A DNA stretch of 64,000 bases, taken from the NCBI RefSeq assembly GCF_900112445.1, contig NZ_FOYY01000004.1:62001-126000 (forward strand), read 5' to 3'. The first letter of the stretch is position 1, and every line of letters starts with the position of its first letter. The notes under the pieces are model-generated. The model made no database searches and had not been told where the DNA came from. It worked only from the letters and a program-made list of their open reading frames with translations. Source of the DNA: Thiomicrospira sp. ALE5. Its GTDB lineage: Bacteria; Pseudomonadota; Gammaproteobacteria; Thiomicrospirales; Thiomicrospiraceae. The position numbers and the translations under genes are program-made. Positions 1 through 10,586 of this stretch are shown piece after piece.

Positions 1-191
1 CGTAATGGCTCGGCATCGTCTATCAAACTGCTACTCAAGGGTAATACAATCACTGTTGGGTGAGGGAATTCATTAAGCCAGTTGTTTTGCAAAACCAATA
101 CCGGTCGCACTTTTCCCGGCTCATTACCTTTTGATGGATGTAAGTTGGCGAGATAAACACCGCCGCGCAGTAGTTGTGGTGCTTCCATCAT
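1..191 (-). CDS. PemK/MazF-type toxin, 3' part cut by window edge
   Basis: Partial gene; 63 N-terminal residues are visible and the rest lies left of position 1. It reads MMEAPQLLRGGVYLANLHP, then SKGNEPGKVRPVLVLQNNWLN and a VIVLPLSS stretch. The order G-x-V-Y-x-A-x-L-x-P, G-K-x-R-P-V-L-V and V-x-V-L-P-L is that of PemK/MazF growth-inhibitor ribonucleases, whose RPV segment lies in the RNA-binding barrel. Its first ATG overlaps the stop of the antitoxin gene (TGATG), so the two are translationally coupled; a second ATG follows directly. Family membership is well supported; RNA target specificity cannot be read. The C-terminal half is not visible, so intactness is unknown. Confidence 0.8.
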   Translation of the reverse strand, partial: MMEAPQLLRGGVYLANLHPSKGNEPGKVRPVLVLQNNWLNEFPHPTVIVLPLSSSLIDDAEPL

Positions 192-433
192 CACAACCCC
201 TTCAGACCATCTTCCAGTGTTGCTTCCCAATCGTTTAGCTCATCGTATGTCTGTGAACGCACTTTTTTGGCGGCCGCTTGCATTTTGGCCTTTAACAAAG
301 TCTGCTCTTGTTGCTGACGGAAACGCTCAACCGCTTGACGAATCAGCTCACTTTTAGACAGGTGCAACTGCCCCGCTAAATCCACCAGATTTTGCGCAAA
401 CTCATCAGATGCTTTAATCGTAATCGTCTTCAT
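191..433 (-). CDS. ribbon-helix-helix antitoxin
   Basis: About 80 residues. The N-terminus MKTITIKASDEF is a short beta strand, followed by helices ending in SKSELIRQAVERF; this is the ribbon-helix-helix (MetJ/Arc/CopG) fold that binds DNA as a dimer. A basic, Gln-rich middle and an acidic tail (ELNDWEATLEDGL) follow, the tail being the usual part that neutralises the toxin. I start at the ATG at 433 because GAAGGAG lies 5 nt upstream; an in-frame GTG at 439 is possible. It precedes and overlaps the PemK-like toxin gene. Such antitoxins repress their own operon, probably at the promoter at 476-504. Confidence 0.78.
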   Translation of the reverse strand: MKTITIKASDEFAQNLVDLAGQLHLSKSELIRQAVERFRQQQEQTLLKAKMQAAAKKVRSQTYDELNDWEATLEDGLKGL

Positions 434-475
434 CGCCACTCCTTCATAAAGCCTTGGTAATACTTTAGTAACACC

Positions 476-504
476 GGTATAGCAACACTCGTTAAAACCG
501 ACAA
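476..504 (-). promoter_or_regulatory. candidate sigma-70 promoter of the toxin-antitoxin operon
   Basis: On the minus strand TTGTCG (499-504) and TATACC (476-481) are 17 bp apart, upstream of the antitoxin start. Just downstream is TACTAAAGTA (461-470), whose outer arms TACT/AGTA are inverted repeats and could be part of a repressor operator. No experimental support. Confidence 0.45.
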
Positions 505-583
505 CGCTAACACCGCAAAGTGTGACCTATCAAAATTTTGTGGATGGTCGGTTAGTACTTGGGAACCCATTTTTTCAAGCCAC

Positions 584-605
584 AAAAAAACCCGCAGAGG
601 CGGGC
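584..605 (-). terminator. intrinsic terminator of ssrA
   Basis: Minus-strand hairpin CCCGC-CTCT-GCGGG followed by seven T, starting about 10 nt after the CCA end of the tmRNA. A textbook rho-independent terminator. Confidence 0.88.
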
Positions 606-614
606 TTAGGTGTT

Positions 615-972
615 TGGTGGAGCTGGGCGGATTCGAACCGCCGTCCGGAAAGCATCCATCGGAGAATCTACATGTTTATTTAGTCTACTGATTTAATCAA
701 AACGCTGCCCGACTAGCAGGGAACGCGTCCGACGAGTTTGTCTGTTTTAACCACCATCTACCCAAACACGCGATGTTGGCGATTCCGTGTGAGATGATAC
801 GGCGTCGGGTGCCACGAACAACTACCCCGGGCCGCACCAGCGGGATTAAGCCGCTAGAGCGTAGTTATCGTCGTTTGCAACTATAACAATGTGAATTAAG
901 ATTTACGTGCATCATTCAGGCACGACATGCCTCTCAAACTTCAATCTCCCCGTCGAAACCAAGTACAGCCCC
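615..972 (-). ncRNA. ssrA: transfer-messenger RNA (tmRNA)
   Basis: The RNA rescues stalled ribosomes by adding a degradation tag. Its 5' end GGGGCUG pairs with CAGCUCC next to the 3' CCA to give a tRNA-like acceptor stem, and the 3' part carries the T-arm GGUUCGAAUCC. The tag frame runs from GCA at 876-878 down to TAA at 846-848 and encodes ANDDNYALAA, very close to the E. coli tag ANDENYALAA. It lies 22 bp downstream of dgt on the same strand and is followed by a strong terminator. Ends were set from acceptor pairing and the encoded CCA. Confidence 0.97.
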
Positions 973-986
973 GCGAGTGACTCATT

Positions 987-1016
987 ATTATACGCTAAAT
1001 TCGATCAAATACCGAA
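987..1016 (-). promoter_or_regulatory. ssrA promoter (clear -10 box)
   Basis: A perfect TATAAT on the minus strand (987-992) lies 14 bp before the mature tmRNA 5' end, leaving a short leader for RNase P processing. A weak -35 (TTCGGT, 1011-1016, 18 bp spacer) falls inside the 3' end of dgt. Confidence 0.55.
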
Positions 1017-2383
1017 CCTTGTTTAGGTAGGAAGAATTTTTCATAGAGTTTCGACGCGTAGTTATTGGTCATACCGGCAATATAGTCACAAATCACCCGT
1101 TTACGCGCCCGTTCAGAATCCGCCTGATTAAACTTGGCTAAGGTATTAGCGGGTAATAATCGATCGGCATTGGCCTCAAGTGCTTCAAATAGGGTCATCA
1201 CAATCAGTTGCCCCTTGTACTCCATCCCCTTCACTTCAGGAATGGTGATGACATTTTTAAACACGAATTGTTTTAACAGTTCTAACACTTGCGCTTGTGC
1301 CGTCGGTAAGCAGGCCTGGTAACGCAATAGTGGATGCGCGAATTGATCACGCTCAATCACAAAAATCTCTTCCACCATAATGCCAACCATTTTTGATACC
1401 GCATGTTTGCGCTGCTTGGAGCTGCCGCTAAACAATCGCTCGGTCATGGTGTTATCCCATAAACGATGCGCTATAAAATGCGGATGCTCCATCACTTCGG
1501 CTTGCCACAGATCACGCGTGACCATTTTCATCGCCACCGCATCTTCTAAATCATGGATGCCATAGGCAATGTCATCAGCCAGCTCCATAATCGTGGTGTC
1601 GAAGGCTTTAAATTGGGTGCGAACCCGTTGGGTTGATGCGGGATCAATTGGCGGTTTGATGGCTAAAAACACCGCTCGATCCTGCTCACTAAAGGGCGAT
1701 AACACCCAGTCAACCACCGATGCTTCTTCTTGATATAAACACTTAGGCGGATGCCAAGGTTTCATATTCCAGGTTTTAAAGTCGGTGATAGTAGGTAGGT
1801 TTAAGCAGGCCTGGTAAGCGGCATCTTGTTGGATAATATCCTCATAAATTGCTGGATACTTCATTACACCTAGCGTTGCACGCCGAGTTAGGTCTAGGCC
1901 ATTTTGAGGCGTGTATTCGCCCAAGTAAGCCAAAATACGCAAGGTTTGCGCATTACCTTCAAAACCACCATGATGACGCATCATGTAGTTAAGCGCCACT
2001 TCACCACCATGCCCAAAGGGTGGATGACCCAGATCATGCGCTAAACAAATCGCTTCAATTAAATAGGGCGAGGGTAACCAGGCCTGGTAATGGTCGGCCT
2101 CTTCACGCAAGGCTAAATGCTCGACAATACCTGAGCCAATTTGCGCCACTTCCATTGAATGGGTTAAACGTGTGCGAAAAAAATCCGACTCATTTAAGCC
2201 GAAAATTTGCGTTTTGGACTGTAGGCGTCGAAAGGAAGCCGAATGAATAACACGAGCGCGATCACGCTGATAGGCCATATGCGGTGGGCGCGCCGATTTA
2301 CGTGCCGGATCGAGCATTTCGGTGAATTTTTCCACCCAAATGCGTGCATCATCTTGACTGAAGGTTGCGTCACCCATCGCCAT
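995..2383 (-). CDS. dgt: deoxyguanosinetriphosphate triphosphohydrolase-like protein
   Basis: About 462 residues, cytosolic HD-domain enzyme that splits dNTPs (classically dGTP) to deoxynucleoside and triphosphate. The metal-binding motif is present as H at about residue 76 (RLTHSMEV), the pair HD in CLAHDLGHPPFGH (about 117-118) and a later Asp in ELADDIAYGIHDLED. It starts directly after gltX: stop TAA at 2387-2389, then GTG 2386 and ATG 2383; I prefer the ATG because AAGG lies about 9 nt upstream. The gene contains three copies of the palindrome CAGGCCTG, each read as QAC or QAW. Downstream is ssrA. Confidence 0.92.
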   Translation of the reverse strand: MAMGDATFSQDDARIWVEKFTEMLDPARKSARPPHMAYQRDRARVIHSASFRRLQSKTQIFGLNESDFFRTRLTHSMEVAQIGSGIVEHLALREEADHYQAWLPSPYLIEAICLAHDLGHPPFGHGGEVALNYMMRHHGGFEGNAQTLRILAYLGEYTPQNGLDLTRRATLGVMKYPAIYEDIIQQDAAYQACLNLPTITDFKTWNMKPWHPPKCLYQEEASVVDWVLSPFSEQDRAVFLAIKPPIDPASTQRVRTQFKAFDTTIMELADDIAYGIHDLEDAVAMKMVTRDLWQAEVMEHPHFIAHRLWDNTMTERLFSGSSKQRKHAVSKMVGIMVEEIFVIERDQFAHPLLRYQACLPTAQAQVLELLKQFVFKNVITIPEVKGMEYKGQLIVMTLFEALEANADRLLPANTLAKFNQADSERARKRVICDYIAGMTNNYASKLYEKFFLPKQGSVFDRI

Positions 2384-2386
2384 CAC

Positions 2387-3799
2387 TTAGCCTTGCTCTG
2401 CCCGAGCGGCGATAAAATCCAAGGCCATTTGTAAACGGACGATACAACGATGCTGACCAATTAACGCCGCCGTTGCATCAATAGACGGCGACTGGCCTGC
2501 GCCGGTTATCGCAACTCGCAAAGGCATCCCCACCTTGCCCATACCTATATCTAGCTCGGTTGCGGTATCCTGAATCGCTTGATGAATATTGGCCGTATCC
2601 CACGTTTTTAGCTGGCTAAATTTTTGTAACAACTTAGCCAATGGCTCAGCCGCCACCGGACGCAAATGCTTTTTAGCCGCTGTCGCATCAAACTCGGTAA
2701 AATCTTGATAAAAGTACAACGCACTGTCGGCCATTTCAGTCAAGTCACGCGCACGCTCTCGCAGTAAATCAGCCACTTGATCTAGTGCCGGGCCTTGCGA
2801 TAAATCACAGCCCCGCTCGGCCATAAAATGTGATAAGTGTCTGGTTAAATGTCCCCCTGCAGCTTGCTGAATATGCTGCTGATTGACCCAAATACATTTT
2901 TCTTCATTAAATGTGGAAGGCGCCGCATTAACCGAATCCAAATCAAAGGCTTCGACCATTTGATCCATTGAAAATATTTCTTGATCGCCATGTGACCAGC
3001 CTAGTCTTACTAGGTAATTGAGTAGTGCTTCTGGCAGGTAACCTTCTTCTTTATATTGTAAGACACTCACCGCACCATGACGCTTTGACAAACGCGCACC
3101 ATCTGAGCCTAATACCATGGGTATATGCGCATACTTTGGAATCGGCGCGCCTAGCGCTTTGAGAATATTAATTTGGCGAGGGGTATTGTTTAAATGATCA
3201 TCACCGCGAATAACGTGGGTAATGCCCATGTCCCAGTCATCCACTACGACTGTTAGATTATAAGTCGGCGTGCCATCAGAACGGGCAATAATTAAGTCAT
3301 CTATTTCGGCATTTTTGACCGTCACTTGGCCTTTAACCATATCATCAATTACCACTTTGCCATCCAGCGGATTTTTAAAGCGCACGACTGGTTTAATGCC
3401 TTCAGGTGGCGTACCGGTAAAATTACGATAGCGGCCATCGTAACGCGGTTTTTCACCCTTCTGCCGTTGCTGCTCACGCATCGCATCTAACTCTTCGGGT
3501 GATGCATAACAATAATAAGCATCGCCTTGCGCTAAGAGTTGTGATACAACCGCTTTATAGCGATCAAAGTGGTGCGTTTGATAAAAAGGACCATGATCGT
3601 AATCCAAGCCTAACCAAGCCATCCCTTCCAAAATGGCATTCACTGATTCTTGTGTGGAGCGCTCTAGATCTGTGTCTTCAATTCGTAAAATAAACTCGCC
3701 GCCCATTTTGCGTGCATATAACCATGAGAATAAGGCGGTACGAACGCCACCAATGTGTAGATAACCGGTTGGACTTGGGGCAAATCGAGTGCGAATCAC
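2387..3799 (-). CDS. gltX: glutamyl-tRNA synthetase
   Basis: 470 residues; class I synthetase charging tRNA-Glu. The HIGH signature is HIGG at residues 15-18 (after [10 protein letters not shown]) and the KMSKS loop is LSKRH at 237-241. GTG start with AAGGAG 8 nt upstream. In the region where E. coli GluRS has a four-Cys zinc site, this protein has only one Cys (C97 in [10 protein letters not shown]) and DGRYRNF where E. coli has further Cys, so it is a zinc-less type. It is adjacent to dgt with no gap, suggesting co-transcription. No second gltX-like gene is in the window. Confidence 0.96.
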   Translation of the reverse strand: MIRTRFAPSPTGYLHIGGVRTALFSWLYARKMGGEFILRIEDTDLERSTQESVNAILEGMAWLGLDYDHGPFYQTHHFDRYKAVVSQLLAQGDAYYCYASPEELDAMREQQRQKGEKPRYDGRYRNFTGTPPEGIKPVVRFKNPLDGKVVIDDMVKGQVTVKNAEIDDLIIARSDGTPTYNLTVVVDDWDMGITHVIRGDDHLNNTPRQINILKALGAPIPKYAHIPMVLGSDGARLSKRHGAVSVLQYKEEGYLPEALLNYLVRLGWSHGDQEIFSMDQMVEAFDLDSVNAAPSTFNEEKCIWVNQQHIQQAAGGHLTRHLSHFMAERGCDLSQGPALDQVADLLRERARDLTEMADSALYFYQDFTEFDATAAKKHLRPVAAEPLAKLLQKFSQLKTWDTANIHQAIQDTATELDIGMGKVGMPLRVAITGAGQSPSIDATAALIGQHRCIVRLQMALDFIAARAEQG

Positions 3800-3865
3800 A
3801 GCAGACTCCTTATCAAAAAATAAGACTGAATTATAACCATCCTTAGCCCTTAAAGCGACTATTGC

Positions 3866-4750
3866 TTAGCGCCCATCTTGAACTGATTGTTTGAGTCGAA
3901 TAATACCTTGATCAACTAGTCTTTCGGCTGGCTCAGACTCCAATAGGGGTAATTGTTCAACAAGCGCTAAGGGCACAAGCCATACACTTAGTTGGTCACC
4001 CGGTTGTAAATAACACTGCTCCCCAAAGGTGGTGTAACGCGTTGCACCCAACGACACGATGAGTTGCTTGGGATAATCTAAGGCCTGTAATATCGCCGGC
4101 ATATCTTCCAACGGGCCTTCATCTAACTGAGTGTTTAACTGTTTAAGTATCCAGTTTATTAATCGTTCATTCCAATAACTATAGTGCTTAACCGGTGTCG
4201 TTTGACCATAGGCTTGCAGCAGGCCTGCTCGTTGGTGATAACAGGCAATGGCATAGTTTTGCAAATCGCTATGCTCGCCCCAATTTTCAAGCTTAAACCA
4301 GTGTTGCGCAATGCCGGTTGAAGCAGGCCCCCAGTTTTTCTTGACGCTGATTTTGGGCGCATGAATCCGATTAGAACAATCATTAAATGCGCTAAAGGCA
4401 ACAGGCGCTAATCCAGTTACCTGCCCCGTTGCATCATAAAAAACATCCAACAACAGTGCGAGCTCAGGTTCAATTTGCAACTTGGGAAGCGGATCTGTTT
4501 GACTAAAATCAGCCACAATCTGCTCATGAGAAAGCGGATAAACTCCCAAAAAGCTTGGCTGGTCGGGCAGATAGATTGGAAACAAACCTTTTGGCGCTTC
4601 AACTGATTCAGTGGCAATGGCGATAAAATCAGCTGCCTCACCCGCCTGATTTAAGTGTTCAGCAAAATTACCTGCAATACCTAACACAGGTAAGGCGGCT
4701 AATTGTGCCTGACTTAATTGAAACGCCATTAACTGCGTGTGATCACTCAT
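3866..4750 (-). CDS. conserved protein of unknown function (DUF5718-like)
   Basis: 294 residues, no signal peptide or membrane segment. The N-terminal part GIAGNFAEHLNQAGEAADF, then KGLFPIYLP and FLGVYPLS, resembles the uncharacterised DUF5718 family; a central IEPELALLLDV and a late GDQLSVWL are other recognisable blocks. The E-P-E-L and late G-D patterns are loosely reminiscent of fumarylacetoacetate-hydrolase-fold proteins, but I would not assign an activity. Its ATG overlaps the mscS stop (ATGA) with GAAGGA upstream, so the two are translationally coupled. Recognition of the family is from memory and moderate; function is unknown. Confidence 0.7.
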   Translation of the reverse strand: MSDHTQLMAFQLSQAQLAALPVLGIAGNFAEHLNQAGEAADFIAIATESVEAPKGLFPIYLPDQPSFLGVYPLSHEQIVADFSQTDPLPKLQIEPELALLLDVFYDATGQVTGLAPVAFSAFNDCSNRIHAPKISVKKNWGPASTGIAQHWFKLENWGEHSDLQNYAIACYHQRAGLLQAYGQTTPVKHYSYWNERLINWILKQLNTQLDEGPLEDMPAILQALDYPKQLIVSLGATRYTTFGEQCYLQPGDQLSVWLVPLALVEQLPLLESEPAERLVDQGIIRLKQSVQDGR

Positions 4751-5847
4751 TCCTTCGCCTCGCTGCGCGATGGATTTAAACTATCCTGCAGGCCTGCTGG
4801 CATAGACTTTATATATAAATCATGCTTGCTGTATGGAATTTCGATACCGGCTTGTTGAAAGCGTTTGAAAATTGTGGTGTTTAAACTATCAAGCACTCGC
4901 GAACGTATTTCAGGGTCAGCAATCCATACCCGCAATGAAAAATCTAAACTTGACGCACCAAAGCCCATAAACCTGACTGCGGGCACCGGGTCTTGCAATA
5001 CTTGTGGGTCTGCTTGGGCAATCTCGAGCAGGATTTGGCGAACCTGATCAATATCACTATCATAAGATACCCCGACATTAACACTCATGCGCATACTGAC
5101 AAAACGACCCGATGATTGGTTAACGACTTTGCCGTTGGCTAGCACGGAGTTGGGAATATTAATCTCGACATCATCTCGGGTCAAAATTCGGGTCGAGCGC
5201 AAACCAATTTGCGTCACCTTGCCACGATCCGTGCCATCCACCACAATGTAGTCGCCGATTTTAAAGGGTGAATCGGCCATGATAAACAAACCGGATAAAA
5301 TATTGGCGAGCGTATCGCGAGCGGCAAAACCAACTGCAATACCTATAACACCGGCCGAAGCGAGCCAAGCGGTCATATTTATATTCCAGGTTAAAAACAA
5401 TAAATACACCACCACTAAAATAATCAACACCGCCGACAAGTTATCCAACACCGGCAAGGTTTGTGGTCGAATAAATGACCCTTCTTGCTGACGGGTGCTT
5501 TGCAATTTCAAGCCAAATTGCGAAGCACGATAAATAAACTGCCCCCAAATTAAAATATTAATACTGGTTAAAATACGATTGGCGTAGAGTAATAGCTCAT
5601 CAGGCAGATTAAATTGCAAATTCATAATCGTACTAATCGCAATAAACACCACCGACACCATAATGGGCAATCGAATATGGGTCAGCGCAAAGGCTAAAAT
5701 CTCGCGATTTTTTTGTATCGCCCAACGCTTGGGGCCGAGTGTAATAGCCAAATTAATCATCCAAGCGGCCACCACCGCGATCAATAAATATCCCACTGCC
5801 AACAGAATAGGATGGGTAATGCCAATACTGCCTAACCAGGTTTCCAT
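4747..5847 (-). CDS. MscS-family mechanosensitive ion channel
   Basis: About 366 residues with the start I chose. Several N-terminal hydrophobic helices lead to the pore-lining TM3 (GVIGIAVGFAARDTLANILSG), which is the Gly/Ala-rich helix diagnostic of MscS, followed by the beta domain (PFKIGDYIVVDG, RSTRILTRDDVEINIPNS) and an alpha/beta cytoplasmic cage. It should open under membrane tension and release solutes on osmotic downshift. A longer frame reaches 5919, but ATG 5847 has AGGAGT upstream and puts METWLGSIG just before the first membrane helix. Coupled to the downstream DUF5718-like gene by a 4-bp overlap. Confidence 0.9.
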   Translation of the reverse strand: METWLGSIGITHPILLAVGYLLIAVVAAWMINLAITLGPKRWAIQKNREILAFALTHIRLPIMVSVVFIAISTIMNLQFNLPDELLLYANRILTSINILIWGQFIYRASQFGLKLQSTRQQEGSFIRPQTLPVLDNLSAVLIILVVVYLLFLTWNINMTAWLASAGVIGIAVGFAARDTLANILSGLFIMADSPFKIGDYIVVDGTDRGKVTQIGLRSTRILTRDDVEINIPNSVLANGKVVNQSSGRFVSMRMSVNVGVSYDSDIDQVRQILLEIAQADPQVLQDPVPAVRFMGFGASSLDFSLRVWIADPEIRSRVLDSLNTTIFKRFQQAGIEIPYSKHDLYIKSMPAGLQDSLNPSRSEAKE

Positions 5848-5986
5848 GATGCGCCTTACTCCTGAGTTGATGTTTTTTATTAAGGCGCTATTTTGCGGGA
5901 TAACCGGCAGAATTAGCAAGTTATCTGCGCTTTAAGGCATAATAACGTTCATTAGATAAACGTAACTTTTGTAATACTCTAGGATA

Positions 5987-7786
5987 ATGATGAACCCACT
6001 CCACTACCAACTAACCCTGCACGACTACCGCTCACACCGTTTTGCCATCACCTTAATTATTGAACAACCCGATCCAGTTGGCCAATTGCTTCGGTTGCCC
6101 AAGTGGATTCCCGGCAGTTACATGATTCGCGATTTTAGTAAACACATTATTAATGTGCGCGCGACCACATTTGATGGTGAGGCCTTGAAGGTTAGCGTGG
6201 TCGATCCGAGCCATTGGCAAGTGGCACCGCATCATGGCAGCATCAAAGTTCATTATGAAGTCTATGCTTGGGACTTGTCAGTCCGGGGCGCACATTATGA
6301 TCAACAACACGCTTTTTTAAATGGCACCAGTTGTTTTTTAGAAGTGGTTGGTCAAAGCCAGCAACCACAAACCTTGGACCTTCTTGCTGATGAGTGGGCA
6401 CAGCATCAGGCCTGGTCAGTGGCGACCACCTTGCCAGCGCTAGCGGTTAATCAACAGGGATTTGGGCGCTATCAGGCTGCAAACTATGCCGAGCTGATTG
6501 ACCACCCCATTGAAATGGCCAAATTTGCTGAGCTGCGTTTTGAAGCGGGCGGAATTGAACACCGGATGGTTTTAACCGGTGTGCATGATGCCGATTTGGA
6601 TAGGATTGCCGCGGACTTAGCCCCGATTTGTGCCGCCCAATTAGCTTTTTTTGGCCAGCCCGCTCCCTTTGAGCGCTATATTTTTATGGTGATGGTAACC
6701 GGTAATGGTTACGGTGGCTTAGAACATCGCAGTTCTACGGCTTTAATGTGTTCGCGCGATAGTCTACCCTATCAAGGCATGGGCGAACCCAGTGATAAAT
6801 ACCAACAATTTTTAGAACTTTGCTCACACGAATATTTCCACAGCTGGAATGTTAAACGTATTCAACCGGCACGGTTACAACAAAGTGATTTGCAGAGCCC
6901 TGCGACTACGCAATTGCTTTGGTGGTTTGAGGGGGCGACCTCTTACTACGACCTGTTATTTTTGTATCGGGCAGGCACGATAGATCATCCAACCTACCTT
7001 AATAAACTCGCAGAACAGTTAACTCGTGTTTATCGAATGCCAGGACGCTTTCAGCAAAGCCTGGCCGACGCGAGTAAGCAGGCCTGGACTAAATTCTATC
7101 AACAAGATGAAAATGCCCCCAATGCGATTATTAGTTACTACACCAAAGGGGCCCTAGCGGTTATTGCGCTTGATTTAACCCTGCGCATTCGCACGAAAGG
7201 ACAAAAAAACCTAGATGATCTAATGCGACTGTTGTGGCAAGACTACGGCATAACAGAGCAGGGGTTGACTGAACACACGATTGAACAACTAGCAAGTCAA
7301 CTCGCAGGTAGTGATCTCAACGAATTCTTTAATCAGGCACTTTATGCCACAGAGGACCTACCGCTTGAACAATTATTTGCTCAAGTTGGTGTTAATTTTT
7401 CCTTGCGCCCACCCTACGCGAGCCAGGATTTGGGCGGTCCGCATGATAAAGCCACTGAAGCAGGTACCAAACCCTATTTAAACTTAGGCGCCAATTTAGT
7501 GAACAGCACCAACAACAGCGTTAAGCTGACCCATGTGTGGCATGAGCGTCCAGCCCATCGTGCCGGGTTAAGTGGTGGTGATGAAATCATTGCCCTTGAT
7601 GGGATCCGCATGAACAATGCCAGCCAACTAGAGGCCTATTTACAACGTCGTCCTGTCGGCGATCGTTTGACCTGCCACTATTTTAGGCGTGATGAGCTTG
7701 GTCAGACAGAAATCACATTAGATATACCACCCGCTGACCGTGTAGTACTTAGCCCAACAACGCCATGTAACTGGCCGGAGAAATAG
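5987..7786 (+). CDS. M61 family glycyl-aminopeptidase-like protein with PDZ domain
   Basis: 599 residues. N-terminal beta region typical of M61 (LPKWIPGSYMIRDFSKHI), then the zinc protease core with GGLEHRSST and the HExxH motif as SHEYFHSWNVKRI, followed by WWFEGATSYY, which supplies the third ligand region. A PDZ domain follows at the C-terminus (GLSGGDEIIALDG). No obvious signal peptide, so probably cytosolic. ATGs at 5987 and 5990; AGGA at 5981-5984 is spaced better for 5990. Its stop (TAG 7784-7786) is 2 bp before the slyX ATG. Divergent from mscS; the 139-bp gap should hold both promoters but I see no strong consensus. Two CAGGCCTG copies encode QAW. Confidence 0.9.
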   Translation: MMNPLHYQLTLHDYRSHRFAITLIIEQPDPVGQLLRLPKWIPGSYMIRDFSKHIINVRATTFDGEALKVSVVDPSHWQVAPHHGSIKVHYEVYAWDLSVRGAHYDQQHAFLNGTSCFLEVVGQSQQPQTLDLLADEWAQHQAWSVATTLPALAVNQQGFGRYQAANYAELIDHPIEMAKFAELRFEAGGIEHRMVLTGVHDADLDRIAADLAPICAAQLAFFGQPAPFERYIFMVMVTGNGYGGLEHRSSTALMCSRDSLPYQGMGEPSDKYQQFLELCSHEYFHSWNVKRIQPARLQQSDLQSPATTQLLWWFEGATSYYDLLFLYRAGTIDHPTYLNKLAEQLTRVYRMPGRFQQSLADASKQAWTKFYQQDENAPNAIISYYTKGALAVIALDLTLRIRTKGQKNLDDLMRLLWQDYGITEQGLTEHTIEQLASQLAGSDLNEFFNQALYATEDLPLEQLFAQVGVNFSLRPPYASQDLGGPHDKATEAGTKPYLNLGANLVNSTNNSVKLTHVWHERPAHRAGLSGGDEIIALDGIRMNNASQLEAYLQRRPVGDRLTCHYFRRDELGQTEITLDIPPADRVVLSPTTPCNWPEK

Positions 7787-7788
7787 TG

Positions 7789-8004
7789 ATGGATAGCCCG
7801 TTAATTGAACGAGTAAATGAATTAGAAATGTTGGTGGCTTACCAAGATGACACCTTGCAGGCCACCCAACAAACTTTACAAATTCAGCAGCGCCAAATTC
7901 AACACTTAGAGCGACAGTTAAACTTGCTCACCGACTACCTCAAATCTCTTAAAGAGCCTCAAATTAAGGCCCTAAACGAAGAAACCCCACCCCCTCATTA
8001 CTGA
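7789..8004 (+). CDS. slyX: SlyX family small coiled-coil protein
   Basis: About 71 residues, almost entirely coiled coil (LIERVNELEMLVAYQDDTLQ, then QRQIQHLERQL), ending in the family's PPHY tail. SlyX proteins are common in gammaproteobacteria; their role is not established. ATG 7789 is preferred over GTG 7786 because GGAG lies 8 nt upstream. It is co-directional with the M61 gene and convergent with purA. Confidence 0.9.
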   Translation: MDSPLIERVNELEMLVAYQDDTLQATQQTLQIQQRQIQHLERQLNLLTDYLKSLKEPQIKALNEETPPPHY

Positions 8005-8018
8005 AGAAGCGGGGTTTC
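7981..8018 (-). terminator. candidate terminator of purA
   Basis: GAAACCCC and GGGGTTTC form an 8-bp perfect stem with a 22-nt loop, followed on the minus strand by TTCGTTT. It lies between convergent slyX and purA and overlaps the slyX 3' end. The long loop and imperfect T tract make it moderate; it might slow transcription in both directions. Confidence 0.45.
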
Positions 8019-8055
8019 AGCTCATCATCAAGAAAGCGTGAGTTGACGGAATAAC

Positions 8056-9384
<1,329 letters not shown>

Positions 9385-10572
9385 CTACTCTTTAATCTTA
9401 ATAACCCACTGACCATCTTGGTTGAGCAATTGTTGCGCACCTGCGGGGATGTCAGCTATCTGATAAGCACGGATCACACGTTTACCCGATATTTTTAATT
9501 CATTAACCTGTTCTAGCCATGATTCAGAGGCTTCAAAAATCGCATAGACAGGTGTATCCGTAACAGACTGATCTGCAAGACTATCTATTAGATTACGTAA
9601 ATCAATACTGAAGCCAGTCGCTGGATAATCAGCGCCAAAAGCAGAACATACACGATCATAGCGACCGCCTTTAGCAATAAGTATCGAACTTACATTAGCT
9701 TGATAGCATGCGAATATTAAGCCCGTGTGATATTGAAAACCACGTAAATCTGCCAAGTCTAAATGAATGTCAATCCCTTTTAGGCCAACAAAGTAATCCA
9801 CCACTAAATTCAAGTCTTGCAAACACTGATCTAATTCAGCATCAAGTCCAAGTAATGATTGACTTGCCGCAGTTAGTACATCAGTCGCCTCACCCGTAAA
9901 GGTAATTAAGCTGGCAAAAGCCAATGTAAGGGAAGCTGAAAACGCTTGCTTGTCTAACCAGGCCTGGTATTCAGGTAGCGCTTTGCGTTTTAGAATATCA
10001 ACCAATTCATTTTGATTGCTCGTATCTAATTGGGCTAGGTTCATTAAACGTTGCACAATACCAACATGACCTAAACTTAATGATACATTTGAAAAACCAA
10101 GTGCTTGTGATCCCGAGAGCATCAAGTCAATCATCTCGATATCACTGGCAATACCCTGATGACCAAATAATTCTGCACCGACTTGTATCGGGCTTCTCGA
10201 ACCTTTGGCTTTATTATTACGTGATTTTAAAACCTCACCGACATAGCACAAACGTGTAATTGCATTAGCACTTGGCTTAAGTCTATTACTCACAATACGG
10301 GCTACTTGCGGTGTCATGTCTGCACGCACCCCCATCATCCGACCACTCTCGTTATCAGTGAAACGACACGTATCCAGTGCCAGTTTTCGTCCAGTACCTG
10401 TTAACAAAGAGTCTGTAAATTCGGCCACAGGCGGCAGAACCAAGTCGTAACCGGCTGAGGTAAATGTGTCCACTAAATGACGACGATAGAATTCTAATCG
10501 TGCCGCTTGTGGCGGAAGAAGGTCTTCAATCCCCTCTGGGGTTAACCATATATTTTGTTGCATAACTTTCAT
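9385..10572 (-). CDS. hisZ: ATP phosphoribosyltransferase regulatory subunit HisZ
   Basis: 395 residues, a histidyl-tRNA-synthetase paralogue that pairs with short-form HisG in the first step of histidine synthesis. The synthetase-like core is visible (LPPQAARLEFYRRHLVDTF, MGVRADMTPQVARIVS, GRYDRVCSAFG), but it is shorter than HisRS and lacks the anticodon domain. The hisZ-purA neighbourhood is common in gammaproteobacteria. Two in-frame ATGs (10572, 10563) compete; neither has a strong ribosome site. One CAGGCCTG copy encodes YQAW. Confidence 0.93.
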   Translation of the reverse strand: MKVMQQNIWLTPEGIEDLLPPQAARLEFYRRHLVDTFTSAGYDLVLPPVAEFTDSLLTGTGRKLALDTCRFTDNESGRMMGVRADMTPQVARIVSNRLKPSANAITRLCYVGEVLKSRNNKAKGSRSPIQVGAELFGHQGIASDIEMIDLMLSGSQALGFSNVSLSLGHVGIVQRLMNLAQLDTSNQNELVDILKRKALPEYQAWLDKQAFSASLTLAFASLITFTGEATDVLTAASQSLLGLDAELDQCLQDLNLVVDYFVGLKGIDIHLDLADLRGFQYHTGLIFACYQANVSSILIAKGGRYDRVCSAFGADYPATGFSIDLRNLIDSLADQSVTDTPVYAIFEASESWLEQVNELKISGKRVIRAYQIADIPAGAQQLLNQDGQWVIKIKE

Positions 10573-10586
10573 CTTATATTAAAAAT

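Noticed and set aside
5848-5986. A promoter for the M61 gene or mscS
   Set aside because: Several AT-rich hexamers, but no -35/-10 pair with proper spacing stood out on either strand.
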